Below are positions 39,667-52,684 of a stretch of DNA of 64,000 nucleotides, one piece after another (positions within the stretch are counted from its first letter, which is position 1; every line of letters starts with the position of its first letter). The stretch comes from Eledone cirrhosa (lineage: Eukaryota; Mollusca; Cephalopoda; Octopoda; Eledonidae), in NCBI GenBank assembly GCA_964016885.1, contig OZ024745.1, positions 55,102,300-55,166,299 of the forward strand, written 5' to 3'. The notes beneath the pieces were generated by a model. The model was not told where the DNA came from and did no database searches. It was given only the letters and a program-made list of their open reading frames with translations. The translations under genes and the position numbers were made by a program.

Positions 39667-39780
39667 CTGCCTGGCCTATCTTCTGATATGCAAATCTGGT
39701 TGATCAGTGGATCTGTTAATACACAGATCTAACTGGTCAGCCAGTCTGCTAACATGCAAATCAGTCTGATCAGTCATGTA
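39667..39780. repeat. 33-bp minisatellite, right copy (inverted)
   Basis: About three diverged units in reverse orientation to 39332-39450, with 'atatgcaaatctggttgatcag' and 'acatgcaaatcagtctgatcag'-type repeats. Confidence 0.65.
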
Positions 39781-39836
39781 TATTTTAGAAAATATCATAT
39801 ATGTTCACAAGCTCTGACAGTTGGCAGGTGAACAGT

Positions 39837-39886
39837 GAGCTGTACTGATGAAGGCTGATACCCAGAAACATTATTGTCTGCAGTTC
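39837..39886 (+). ncRNA. Hammerhead ribozyme with weak stem II
   Basis: CTGATGA is at 39845-39851 and GAAA at 39865-39868. Stem III is AC/GT around ATTATT and the cleavage triplet is GTC (39876-39878). Stem I is eight pairs: GAGCTGTA (39837-39844) with TGCAGTTC (39879-39886), two being G-U. Stem II has only a GG/CC pair with flanking mismatches, so activity may be reduced. Cleavage is predicted after C39878. Confidence 0.6.
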
Positions 39887-40069
39887 TGTTCGCATGCCAA
39901 CACAAGAGCAAGAATGAGGGGCCCATTCTACTAACATGGCTTAAAAGAGGCTGTTTGCATGATTGAAAACGAATCGAATATTATTATCAATATTCGAAAA
40001 CCTCAGATTATATTTATATATATGTATATAAAGAGTAATGTGTCGTGATCCACTTCTGTCACGAATGAA

Positions 40070-40385
40070 CAATGGATTGACAATTAGAATGTTTACCTCC
40101 GAGGCATAATTCAGAGCAAGCTTGATTGTAGAAATCCAGCAGTCGCCAATGCATAACATCTCCCCTTTTCACACAACCGATGCTGTCAAACGGAAACAAT
40201 GGTCGATACAACATGACACCAGTGTCGCCACAACTCGTTTCTATAGCTAAGTAAACTGGAGTAACGCGAAATAAATTGTTTTGTTCAAGGACACAGCGCT
40301 TCACCCGGTTTGTGATTTGAACTTACCTCAGGACTGCAAGGCTTTCGTCGATCCACTCGACCACATCTGAATCCAGTTCCTGGTC
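40070..40385 (-). mobile_element. tRNA-derived SINE, minus strand, long copy
   Basis: Minus strand: a head with 'tggtcgagtggatcgacgaa' (box A-like) and 'aagttcaaatcac' (box B-like), followed by 'tgtccttgaacaaaacaatt' and 'actccagtttacttagctat', which correspond to the bodies of the SINEs at 12058 and 17150. The 3' end extends to about 40070. Confidence 0.65.
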
Positions 40386-41274
40386 CCGATCCATCACTGT
40401 TTCTGTTGATGGGGGACGGAATTACGATTTGAATTTCCATGATCTGAACTGTTTTAATATTTAACTAACGCGAATGCTTGTTTCCAAGGTTGTTTTCTTA
40501 CTTGTAGAAAGAACAGCAAGCGAGTTGGAAATTCAATAAACGTATGTTATATCAACTACCAGAATATATTTTCTAGGGTCGAAGATATTAACAGATCCTT
40601 TATCCCATTGCTTTATTTCAAATCAATGAAATCTGCAAATGAATCCACGTGTATGTTTCCTTGAAATTATATCAGAATTTATAATTAAACCAAAATATCA
40701 TAGATTGCAAATTTTAACCTATTCCATTTTCAAATGTGCTGACACTTAAAATCCAAACCTTTAAATCTATAATGTAAGATCCGATTGTCGTTACATGTAT
40801 AAGATGCTGAGGCAATTCCCGAAATCTCGCATATATTGTTTAATCACATCTAAGCACCTAGCTTAGATTATTTGTGATAACACTAAGGCCATACATGCTT
40901 CTTAATTCCTATGGACTCAAACATGTTAACATTTCATTATGAATTGTTTAATTGAAGTTAAAGGCACTAATATCACGGGAATTCATGTAATTTCATATAA
41001 TTCTCCCGTATTCTAACGTATTCATAATTGATAATCTCTACTGTGATGACATGACATATATCCATCGTATGCCGTATCATTTATTATTCAATTATTAAGC
41101 AATTATTGACTGGAAAACATATTTAATTATTTATTTCATTATGCCACTAGATAGTATATTACATTTAAATATATAGTAATTTAAATATATTACATCTACG
41201 ATATATCAGTTCTAAAAGTAATATTGGCAGATTAAAAAGTTGTAAGTTTCGTATTTGTATTCTTAAATCAACTC
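40386..41274. other. AT-rich stretch, nothing recognised
   Basis: No feature found. Confidence 0.4.
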
Positions 41275-41455
41275 AAGGGCGGTAAATTGTTAGTGCCACT
41301 ACATCGTCGGACAAAATGTTTTGCGGTGGTTAGTTATGACTTTCTGCATTGCGTTCAAATCACACAGTGGTCAACTTTGCTATTCACTCTTTCGTGCTCG
41401 ATTAAATAAAGCACCACTTTATTACTGACATGTTTGTCCTCGAATTTACTCTTCC
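41275..41455 (+). mobile_element. Cephalopod SINE, diverged
   Basis: 'aagggcggtaaattgttagt', 'cgtcggacaaaatgttttgcgg' and 'gcgttcaaatcacac' follow the tRNA-like head of a common cephalopod SINE, then a decayed central block ('caactttgctattcactctttcg...gctcgattaaataaagcacc'). Confidence 0.6.
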
Positions 41456-41961
41456 CAAATTTGTTTGATTGTTGTTACTGTTAGAAAACACTCTCTTAAC
41501 ATTAAGTACATCAGCGTATTTTGTTGTTAATCATGGTATCTATACTTGCGTAATAATTATTTTCATATACCTTTATGTTTTTAATTCGTAACATTCCATT
41601 ATCTCCTTTGAACCGCACAGCAAGTAGTTCATATGTTGATTTCATTATCTTAGACATACACCTGTCTATTTTGTATTCTGTCATACACAATTACTCACTA
41701 AGGAAGAAAGGAAGAATGTTTCTTAGGCAGAATCGCAGGATCACAAACACATATATGCATATGTAAACACGTGTGTTTGTGTGTGTGTATGCATGTATAT
41801 GTGTATATTTGTGTGTTGGTATGACACTCTCTCTCTCTCTCACAATATATATATTGTATATATATATTGAGTACTCTGGCGTATTGAGTACTCTGGCGCG
41901 TTATGGTCCACCTGGTATCTTATCACACTCTCTTTATATTTATATATATATATATATATAT

Positions 41962-42115
41962 AGTAATAATAATAAATTTGACGACTAAAATCCAAAGAGG
42001 GCTCAATAAGGATAAATATATATCAAATATATAAGAACCGTAAAGCAAATATTTATTAAAATAACAGTTTAATCAAATAATCGCTGCTTTCACCCTTAAA
42101 GGGATCTTCTGAAAC
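41962..42115. repeat. Interspersed repeat with hammerhead-like core (copy 2)
   Basis: Same family as 17605-17781; it again starts directly after (TA)n with 'gtaataataataaatttga'. On the minus strand CAGAAGA, a CCCTT/AAGGG stem and GAAAG are seen. The 19-bp foldback arms of copy 1 are not preserved here. Confidence 0.55.
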
Positions 42116-42197
42116 TAACAAAGTCAATCTGTAAACGCAGAAGTGGATATTTCAAAAAACGTTGCAACCGAAGGAAGACAGGAAGACGATACTTTGG

Positions 42198-42463
42198 TTC
42201 GTGGAAACGTTCCCTGGCAAAGAACGGGGAAAAACGAATATAATACGCCATTAATAGGAACGGTGAAAAACAATTACGCGCAAAGACAGAACCATGTTTA
42301 TGGTAAAAAAGAGGTCGTAGACTAATGTTCTCTTAGGTGGTTCATAGAGACGTTCACTGGCAATGAACGAAAAAAAACGAAGATAATACGTCATATGTGG
42401 AGCCTGGAGAACAATTGCACGCAAAGACAAAACCACGTAAATGGTATAGCAGAAGTCGTAGAC
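42198..42463. repeat. Tandem duplication, two units of about 138 bp
   Basis: 'gaaacgttccctggcaaaga...cgcaaagacagaaccatg...gtcgtagactaa' is repeated with substitutions as 'gagacgttcactggcaatga...cgcaaagacaaaaccacg...gtcgtagactaa'. Identity is perhaps 80%, so it is an old duplication. No family recognised. Confidence 0.7.
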
Positions 42464-44810
42464 TAAAACTCTAACTCGGACACCGAATGAATTTCCGCTT
42501 CAGAGTTAAGAACAAAGTAAATAAATACAATACAGAGGTTATAATAAATTGTTGCAGTTCAAGCTTGATGCATTCATTTGAAAAGGAAATACATTCGTCT
42601 TGTTTTACTTTCAGCGAAAATGTTAATAATTTTCTCTTTAACCCATGCAAATGCATTTAGTCATTCAGCATTCATAGTGCTCCTTAAAAAAGATTTTATT
42701 CCTACAGTGTTGAAAACCAGAATTGTCAAGAGGATTTGTATCTGTTTCATAAATTTACTTAAGAACACTATCTAGATTATTTTCCAAGATAAATTTCAGC
42801 AGCTTAATTAATTTACAATATCCATGCATATCGGATCGACTATGGAATAATTTTAGTTCAGTTTCAAGATTTTCTTTGTCAATCATGAGATATGATTCAG
42901 TGGTCAGTAATATCTCTTCTGTAGGCACTTCATTCTTAAAACCAGTGAAGCCTTTCCTGTTCAGAAAATTTAGAAGCTATGAAGTGTTTAGTGAAAGAAT
43001 ATCTGTCAATTGTATCTTGTAGAGAATGGACGTGTAATGCTGACGTCCATATGCTTCTTGAGAATAAATACACGTTGTGGTGATCTAGAGAAGAATCTTG
43101 GAATAGGCAAAATGTTAGAGAAAAATATTCTTACGTTCAGGGTAATACTTGCTGCATTAAATATCACGGTCCTTTTTAACCTTCATGTTATGCTCATTTA
43201 TTGAAGGTCTGTATGCTTCACTACGCTTCTCCTTAATATTTACGTTTCATAAAATTGACAGTAAAACCACATATTCCACAAGCTAGTTTGACTTATCATG
43301 TTTTTCATGCTTTTCTTTGATTTTGTTTATATTTCTTAAACGGTCTTTTGTCCACATTTCATCACCCCCAAACAGCAAACACGGGAAGCAAATCAATGCA
43401 TTTTTATCTTCACAGCTGCAGGGATAACTTTTCGTTGGTACCATTCAGAATTGAGCTACGAATATATCTTTCGTTGTTGCTTATTCCTGGCTGAAATATT
43501 TGAATATTAGGTGTTGAACTACTAAATTATCAAATCTCTTTATATATATTAGGACAATACGACAAATTAAAATAAATCTGAAAATAAAATTGCAAAAAAT
43601 AATAGAAAATACACTCAGAGGTGATTTTTATTAGTTACATAGGACCCAATTTTGATGCTAACTATGGTCTAGATTGGGGCTACCACGTTAACAAATCGAT
43701 ATGTTGCATAAATATAATTGGAGTTGAAAAGTTTCGCTTTTGCGCAAATGCTATTTTCTGACATATATATAGTATCTTGTGATACGTCAGGCTTGTCGCA
43801 TGTAGCTAAGGTTTACACAATCGTAAAACAAACAGAAAATATGAACAATCATATATCAATATATACATATATTATTTCCGCGAATATATATCGCGGATAC
43901 TACTGCAAGGCAGACATTTCATACAGAAAATGAAACATTGTAAATAAAGATTATTTCGAAACAAAGACATTTAAACTTTAAACGCCAAATACCACCATCT
44001 TAAAAAATACATCAAAACACCACAGCTGAAACACATACATATTCATCTATGTGAAATACTGAATAGATTATGTGCCAGATTCCGAAATTGGTCTATCCTT
44101 TTTGCAGAAGTGCACAGAGAATGGGAGAATATGGGAACACTTTCTAAACTATGTACGTCACCATTCAGGATGCAAAACAAAATACATGTCGGAAATAATT
44201 TATCATAAATACCCGCCACCGATTTCCAAAAACGTTCATATACCTCATCCTCAATGATACCTCCATGATTTCCTGGAAAATAAACCCCTACAAAATACAG
44301 GCTGACAATAAATATAGGAAGCACAAAAAATAGTTATCAAGTGTGTGCTTGATCCCAACGAAAGGTCTCCACGTGATATAATGATTTGGAAAGTAAGAAC
44401 AGATAATATTGGCCAAAATGAGTTTAATGGCTGAAAGAAATAGTGGTGGGACCGGAACAGAAAAGTAGTATCAAATTAAATTGTGTTGTTTAGGACCACA
44501 TATTGAAATCATTCCATATCATAGAAGACAGCGGTCCAACGAATGTACTGCATAATTACAAGATAAATAGGATATCTACGGACCTGCAATGAGGTGCTGG
44601 GAAGGTCCATACATATGTTGGAGCTACAAGATATTTACCAGCATGTTTGACCTAATGTTTGATTGAAACTGAGCAACAAACGACCATGATAATTTTCAAG
44701 ATCTATTTCACATATGTTAACATTTAACCAACAGCTAGCTAAATGCGCAAGATGTGGCAACAATATTGTTTTGCAGCCTTGACACGAAGGAGGTCGGGTA
44801 CATTACAGTA
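42464..44810. other. AT-rich stretch, nothing recognised
   Basis: Only short unmatched frames, up to 93 codons. Confidence 0.4.
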
Positions 44811-44903
44811 ATATATATATATATATATATATATATACTCAGCAAATAACACACGAACGCATACATACGTACGCAAAGACACACACACACACGCACACAC
44901 ACT

Positions 44904-44970
<67 letters not shown>
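44811..44970. repeat. (TA)n and (CA)n microsatellites
   Basis: TA repeat at about 44811-44837 and CA repeat at about 44880-44968. The Cys-Val frames on the minus strand are artefacts. Confidence 0.95.
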
Positions 44971-44978
<8 letters not shown>

Positions 44979-44984
44979 TTATAT

Positions 44985-45140
44985 ACTATAAGAATAGGAA
45001 ACAGGGATTCAGTGTTGCGTCATAACATATATAATAACATATTGCATATGTTTCTCTATCGATCAGCTCGAGGCAAGATCTATTATAGATCGCACCTGAC
45101 TCTGTAATCGAAACTTCGTCTGATATGCTTAGTATATGAG
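44985..45140. repeat. Interspersed repeat, copy 2
   Basis: Diverged relative of 2190-2320 with 'tatcgatcagctcg' and 'ctctgtaatcgaaacttcgtctgatatg'. Confidence 0.5.
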
Positions 45141-48109
45141 ATCGTCTCCGATACAACTATATATATATAGGTATGTATATCTTGATAGTCATATTCATAT
45201 ACATATATGTGAGTGTATGTGTAAGGGCATATGTGGCGTGTGCGCCTGCATTTGTAACAATAACGATTAACATATATGGGCGGATTTAACTCCGGCTTCT
45301 TCTCATTTGTCGACTGGCCCAAGTCACCTTATTTAGCTAAAATCTACACTCTATTTTCATTTGTCGATTTTCTTCAATAGGTTATCGACATTCACTTTAG
45401 TATATCAAATGTTCTGAGATCAAATTCAAGTTCTTTGGCTTCTTATATTCTCTCCCTCTTGAAGCTTTGTTATATGTTCTGAGCTTTGGGTTCATCTGCC
45501 AATGTCACACTGGAAATCTGCGCCGATGTCTTCGAACTGCAGTGTGGCGCAGCGAGTGTTTTGAATATTACGTTTAACCTTGTACTGCCAGGTCGAAATC
45601 TTCCTTATGTCGTTCAGCGGAAATCGATGAATCGCGCCATTCGTTTGATTGTAGCTGTTATTTTCGATATATCAGTCTCACGAGGAGCATATATTTATAC
45701 CTTGATCGTGACATTATAGATTACACTTACACGGCATCTAACTCCCGATCCAGGTACCCATCTTTCTGTGGAGAAGTCCCTAACACCACCGTGTTTGATA
45801 ATTCGTGTCCTGGGGTCATTACCCCAAGATGGGAATGTCACTGGTTCATTGTAATATCTATTGGTCCCTCATAAGCAACGAGGCATTTACTTCCAGAAGT
45901 AGTGAAAGAAGAGATACTCCAATATGATTGACAAGCTGCACACTGTACGACGACCACGGGTTAAAATTATGCTGAGGTGATATATATACGGTTGTGTCTA
46001 GCGTGGGACAATTCAGACATGGATTTATCAGCCCATTTCGTAGTGAGATTGACTATACTAATCGGAACTTCTTTCGGTCTTTATAATATGTACGTATGTA
46101 CTAAACAATAACCAAGCCTTTTCATATCTTCACGACAGAAACAGATAGCATTGGTCTTCTTCTCTATGTCTGCTTATCCAATAGAACAAGGTATTGCGCT
46201 GTAGTTCTACAACGATCTATCATAACGTTTATCACACCCACTCTAAGTATGGTAACAATTTATTCATTTATTCAAATGTGATATATCTAGGATTGCATAA
46301 TCAATTGTGTTTGTCCATTTAACATAGTAGTATGTGATTTTGAAGAAAATATATTCGAATCTCTAGCAGGATCTTAACTATATGTTTTGGGAAAATATAA
46401 TTTACGGATGCATGTCGCACTGATTGTGTTCTCCATTCACTATCATCACGTACATGACTATGTTTATGCATACATAATATTTATCTAATCAATATCATGC
46501 ACATATACATTCGAGAAGTTTATATTTATGGATATATGTAATAAATTGCATGACAAAATGGTTTATCTGATTATATATATCACTAGGGCTATTTAGAAAT
46601 GTGTAAGCCATTCAAAAGTGTGTAATGTCTAATATAGAGTAGGGCTCATACTGGAAATAAATTATTTAGTGAAGAACACGCATAGCATTCATATAGAAAT
46701 ACTAATTCGATTATTTAGGCTGAATAACTCAACAACTATATAAGGTATTTGAAAAGAAATACCAAATATATATATTATTGTTTCTTTTATTATAATATTA
46801 TATAGATTTCTGGAAACTGTTACAATACATACTTATATTAGATTTATGGTGAGTGTGAACATCACAGCAGATAGAAAGCGGAATATATTCATGCTGTAAG
46901 AGGGAATCACGGTATTTGTGCGCTGGTGAATAGTGTGTTATTGGCACCGATTCAAAACACTGGGTTACGATGACCCTGTCAAATTTAATCGAATTGAGTA
47001 ATGGCAAACGAAATTCTCGCCAATTGATCAGCGTTAAATAAATGAATTGTATTCTCGAGAGAATGAGAATTGAATCCTTCACAAGATCTGTAATTCAGTG
47101 AAATACCATAACTATCACATCTTGGATGTAATAAACACCTTTCAGTGGACACCGACTTGACAATAACTTTCCGCACATCAATGATTTACTCTCCAATCAT
47201 GTCTCGTGAATTTTGAGTTTTGATTGGATGTTGATAAAAGATGTAAGCCGACATGGGAAAATAAGCGTTGCAGTAATGCAGTACACTAACCTCCTTAGTA
47301 CTTCTTCAAATAGAATATCTGAAGCACAATCGTGAATTTATTTAATTTGCGTTATTATCTTCATATTCTCTCAATATGTAATATCTTTTGTAATGAAGTT
47401 GGTTTTGATGTACGAAATATATAAAACCTATTTCTTGTGTGATGTATATTCTTGCACTTGATTTCCAGAATCCTATTCATTTGGATATTTTCTAAAATGG
47501 TACTAGTATTTGCTCACACAAGACGCAAATATAATATGAGAAAACATACAAATATTTTCGTGCCAACCCTTACGTATGGTCTTCAATATTTGACAATGAC
47601 AGAAAGCGTCTTTCGAGTAACGTATGCATATATGTAACATATGTATAATATTTCTCTTAATTTCGAGTAAATTTCTGACCGGCCAATTTCCTGTAAGGTT
47701 GTAAAAGAAAATAAATTGTCATCCCTTGAATCACAAGAATGTTTTGATAATTTTGAAGATGCCAGCTATCGCAGCCTTTTGTAGTCTATGAATTAGGTAG
47801 CTGCGTTCTTTGTCCACATGTCCAAGTTCAGGCATACTTTGGTCCAGACGGATTGGTATATAACCTGTCTCTCCAATAATAATGAGTATGATGCTGAAGG
47901 TATATCTTGGATACTGAATCTAAAAACCCCTCATCAATGGTCCGTAAATGTCCTACTTCTCATGTATTTTTCTTACAACGTTGATATCAATTGGGCAGCT
48001 GATCTCTACCACAGAGCACTTTTTTCAATGTGTAGCCCCAAAGAACAATATCGAGCAGGTTGTGCTTTCATTTGGTGGCAGCTTTTATTTGCAGGTTCCA
48101 CCAGTATTC
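45141..48109. other. Stretch without recognised genes
   Basis: The segment 45430-45850 is less AT-rich and holds a 77-codon frame (45486-45719) with no recognisable domain. A 99-codon frame at 47818-48117 overlaps the start of the LINE fragment below. Nothing else recognised. Confidence 0.4.
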
Positions 48110-48268
48110 CTAGTTAAAGTTTCTAGTAACACTAAGAAGCTTGCACGATCGAGAATACGAACAGCTGAAATGGGATTCCTCCGAGAGGTCTTTGGAGTAA
48201 CGTTACTCGATAGAGTGCCTAGCTCGGAAATCAGAAAGTCACTCATGGTAGACCTACTACCTCTCTGA
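48110..48268 (+). pseudogene. LINE C-terminal fragment
   Basis: The frame contains RIRTAEMGFLREVFGVTLLDRV and EIRKSLMVDLLPL before a stop. This fits the conserved region just after the reverse transcriptase of many animal LINEs (AEMRFLRRVxGVTRLDRxRNxxIR). It is cut off where the oppositely oriented LINE begins. Confidence 0.7.
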
Positions 48269-48289
48269 ATTCAGAGGATCAGAACCTTT

Positions 48290-50400
48290 GTAATGGGTGG
48301 TGGATTCTCTAAATGAAGCATTGCCAAAACATGATTCTGCAAATAGCGAAGAGAGTTTGGAAGTGTCTGTGAATACCTCACCATTTTGGTCATATATCAC
48401 TAGCTCTTGTTTCGTTTTGGTGGGTTTGGATTTGATCATTTAGTTGGATATGCTCCATATGTCACCCATAGGCTCTAGGTTAGCGTTGCTAGCCCAGAAA
48501 TCATTTTTGGCTTGTTTTCTTAGCCGTTTAAACATTTTCTTTATGTTCTCTATATTTTTCAAATTGGAATCTGTAGTGTGGTATTTCAATTTTTTAAATG
48601 ACTGAGTCATTTCATTTATTGGTTGTGTTAGTTCTTCACTCCACCATCCCTTATTGTAGTTGTTATCATTATTGCTGTTATTTTGATTTCGAACGGAATA
48701 CCTGAAAGGAACTTTCTCAGTAATTGTATCCTCTATTTTGTTGACAAATAATTGAAGGCTTTTTTTTTAGCTCTTCAGGTTATTGGTCATTGTAAAATCT
48801 GTTGTTGAGTGATAGTTCTGCTTTTAAGTAATTAGTAAACTTAATCCAGTCAGTTTTGAGAAATTGATATTTACTTAATCTAGGCTTTATTTGGTGCGTT
48901 TGACAATAGCTCAGATTTTCATTGGTTTTAGGAATTTCAATATTAAAACTCTTGGTGATATGATGCACATTGTGGCTTAATTCCTAGTTTTCTATAAAGG
49001 GAGAGGCTGGGAGAGAAGAGCACACATTGTCTATTGTTGATGTTCTGTTGTTAAAATGTCGGTGGGTAGGGGAGTCTGGTATTGTATGAATAATAACGTT
49101 GTGTTTATTCTTAACCTCTAAGAGATATTCTCCTTCTTATTTGATGTATTTCCTGATTTTAGTATTATTGAATGTCTGATGTGCATTGAAGCCCTGAAAG
49201 TAGCATTTTGCTTTGTGGATTAGATATATCTAGGAAGTTTTCCATTTTTATTATTGTCTCTGTGATGTTTTGGGGGTTATAAATATTTACTACCTGGTGT
49301 TCATAAACGCAATATATATGGGGTTACAGTCCATTTTTATTATGTGTAATTTACAGATTAGTTTTGATCTAATCAGTGAGGCAACCTGATGCCCCATGAT
49401 ACCATGTATTAGATATAAAAATGAAATTCTGTTAAGTCATGTAGCAGGGGTTCCTGAAAGAAGAATATGTCAAATGTTGAGCCATAACATTTTAAATAGT
49501 TTTTTTATGTGAAGGAGCAATTTTCGCACTTGTGATTTAAAATGAAGGCTGCCACTCTGCTCCCTTTCCAATCTCCATTGAGATTAGTGTACCCATGATT
49601 GAGTAAAGAATATTGGAATTGCTTGTCCACCAGTTCAATGTTGATGCTGCCGTGGATTTATTGGCTGTTGATTTTATTTTTATTTATTAGGAATCTCAGT
49701 GACTGGAATTTGTAACCTAAAATATTTGTGGATAGGGAGTATTCATCTATTGTGATCACAATTCGGTGTGAGGGTTGGATAAGAATTAATCCACAATCTA
49801 CAAAGATTTCCACAATTAGGTGCTTAAAACTTTCCTGTAGGTATTTAGTTATTGTTACTGTTAATCTTTCGAATCTGTTTTCTACTTTTATTAGCTGTAT
49901 ATCGTCTATTAGTATTCTGGTTATGTGTTTCTCTGAGAGACACTTATTAATTGTGGAGTACCATTTGTCATTGTTTTGGAGAACAAGGTGCTGGATGAGA
50001 TTTAAATTTGAAAGATATGTAGCTGTCCAGTTTATGTTTATCCCTGGATAGGAGGTTCTGGTTGTGTTTTGTTTAATTCATAACAGTACTTCTCATGTTT
50101 GCTGTTGCTGTATATGGCTTGTTTTATTTCCATCAGATCTTTTGAGTATCTGATTGGTTGTTGTGTTTAATTAACTCCTTTAATGCTGCTATGTCTTTTT
50201 CAATTTCGTTTAAGTTGGCCATCACATTCATTTGGTCGGATAGTGTTATTGATGTTGTTGGTGGTTATTCAGTGCTTCTGCTAACTTTATTAATCTCACT
50301 GAGGCTTCTTGGCCGTTGTTCTGATTTGCATCAGAATACCCGCCATAAGATGGAAGGTCATATTTGGTGTATTCATTGTGGATTTGTTTTCTGAGGTTTT
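48290..50400 (-). pseudogene. Non-LTR retrotransposon (jockey/CR1-like) ORF1 end and endonuclease region
   Basis: Minus-strand translation, with stops and shifts, gives in order: an ORF1-like end (about 50050-49690; RFERLTVTITKYL), the endonuclease N-terminal area with IFFFQEPLLHDL (about 49450), VVNIYNPQNITETI (about 49290), HTIPDSPTHRHFNNRTSTIDNVCSS (about 49095-49020) with the TSTID endonuclease motif, then the linker NEEL-type GWWSEELTQPINEM (about 48650), FWASNANLEPMGDIW, and YDQNGEVFTDTSKLSSLFAESC (about 48390-48320). The reverse transcriptase is missing; the copy ends beside the fragment at 48110-48268. The class is clear, the clade tentative. Confidence 0.7.
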
Positions 50401-52000
50401 GATTTTATCCGCTTAGTTTTTTTTTTTTATTTATTTGATGTTATGTGTTTACATTCAGGAGTAATATCCTGGGATAAACTTGTAAAAGATCGCACGTCTG
50501 ATATAGTATGTATAAATGTTTTAAACTTTAAAAAAATATAATGGAATATCCGAAACTAAACATGAGCAAATAAAAAACATGAACATATCATTTCTAATAA
50601 ACCAATGTCAGTATACAATAATGGAATGGCTGTAAGTAGAATACGTTTGAGAAAAGGTCTATTTCGGCAGGATTCAGTGTTAAAGAACAACCACACTAGC
50701 AAAATTATTCGTTTAATTACCTTTCCCGGGAAGAACAAAAAGTACATTTCTGCTGTATTTAGTATGAACACTTCAATCAAAAGCATTAACATCTGCTTCG
50801 AAACCAATAAAATCTGTAACAACTTTTTACATTTCTACTAATAATCACGAGTGTGTTGTGTGGGGTTGCTAATTATTTATGCAATTATCTCTAACATCTA
50901 CATGTTCGAATATGAATGAAACTCTATTTAACATTAAACTGACTTTTCTGAAACTTTAATATTGATTTTAAAAGTACAATAAATATGGCTTCATTTCTTC
51001 GATATAAATTGACCTACTTTTTCAAAGATTTGAGCGATTAAAAAAAGTTATATCTATAAATATATAGATTTATATTTATACATAAAATATTATAGATTCA
51101 TGAATTGAAATGAAGAAACAAAAATTAATAACACACAGCTATTGGCGAATTCAAATCAAACAAGTTTATTAAGTCCTGCAGGGAGCATGCTTCGCGAAAA
51201 CAAAGATTTCCGGGTTTTGTCTCCCAAATTAAAATATATGATTATAGCTCTAATTTCGTTAGAAAATATTAAAATAAACTGATATTTTTTTCATTGTATA
51301 TTTTCTTTTGTTTACTATGAAACATATTTTCTTTAATTCAAGATAAATATACTTACTCATATTGTACGTCTATTTTAAAGGCAGCTTTCTAAAATGTGGC
51401 TGTCATCTATAGTAAGCCAAGTAACACGTAAATGTTTCCTGGTTGGTTTTAATAATACAGCGTAATTAAAATATCGGGGACTCATATAAAAGTATACAAG
51501 AACTATTAAAAAAAAATCATTACATACGATTATGATAATGTATTTTGAACACATCCAAGATTACTGTTTATCGATTAAAAAAGCAAAGACGCAATTCTCG
51601 TTTCTACTTAATTTTAGCAGACATCATATTAAAAATGAAGGTGCTTTTAACTTAGAAAATGGATTAAATGTCTAGTTTCTGAATATATCTTAGCTTCCAT
51701 CTGTTTTTTTATGTACTCATAAATTCCTTTTCATTTTGACCAAAAGAAAGATTAAGCGAAAAAGTTATTTTTTGTTCTTACTTCAAGTTGATTGATTCAA
51801 GATTAAATATTGTTGTTATTTATATTATAGCTTTCCTAATCAATCCCCCTCCCAAAGCATGTCTAAAAACAGTTATCTCAACTTCTGGGGGATTATTGAA
51901 TACATTTATGTTTGAAACGTTTGAGAATTAGAGATATGGTTATTGACATTTCATTTTAAATAAAAATTGTCTTATGTATGTATGCATACATACATACATG
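50401..52000. other. AT-rich stretch, nothing recognised
   Basis: No feature found. Confidence 0.4.
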
Positions 52001-52110
<110 letters not shown>

Positions 52111-52551
52111 TGACAGGAAGAAAGAAGGGAGATGGATGTTTAAAATAACATTATACGGAAAAACATTAAATGAATGAGCACTCAATACATGGTAAGGAAT
52201 AGTTGAATTTCATCTTGTGAGTAGAAATATTTCAGTGCATGTTATGGTAAGATTAAACTTGTTTAAATAGGTTTATGTAGAGATACCGAGTTGTAAAATT
52301 TGGGAGTGTTGGAGAATCTCATTGTGACGTGGTAAAACAATATGTGTTTACGTGCGAGTATATAACTTTTTCATAGTATATTGTATTTCACAAAGGTAGA
52401 CAGTCACACATTTATACTGAATTATACCAATATACTTACTGTTCATACAACTTACACGCAGGCACAGACTGAATATACCACTTGCCTGTACGAGCAAACA
52501 ACAATTCACAAGATGAGTTTCAGCCAAATATTCAAGCAATACTCAAGTTAG

Positions 52552-52684
<133 letters not shown>

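Larger units (their letters stand above)
39108..40022. mobile_element. Nested foldback built from three copies of one repeat
   Basis: Segment A (about 39110-39250) reads 'gctgaatacaata...caagagcaagaatg' in reverse. It reappears inverted at about 39463-39600 and again at about 39895-40020. Outside these, 39290-39440 and 39665-39830 are inverted copies of each other and include the 33-bp minisatellite. The right copy carries a hammerhead (39837-39886) that is deleted from the other two. This is consistent with repeated insertion of truncated PLE or retrozyme copies into each other. Confidence 0.6.
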
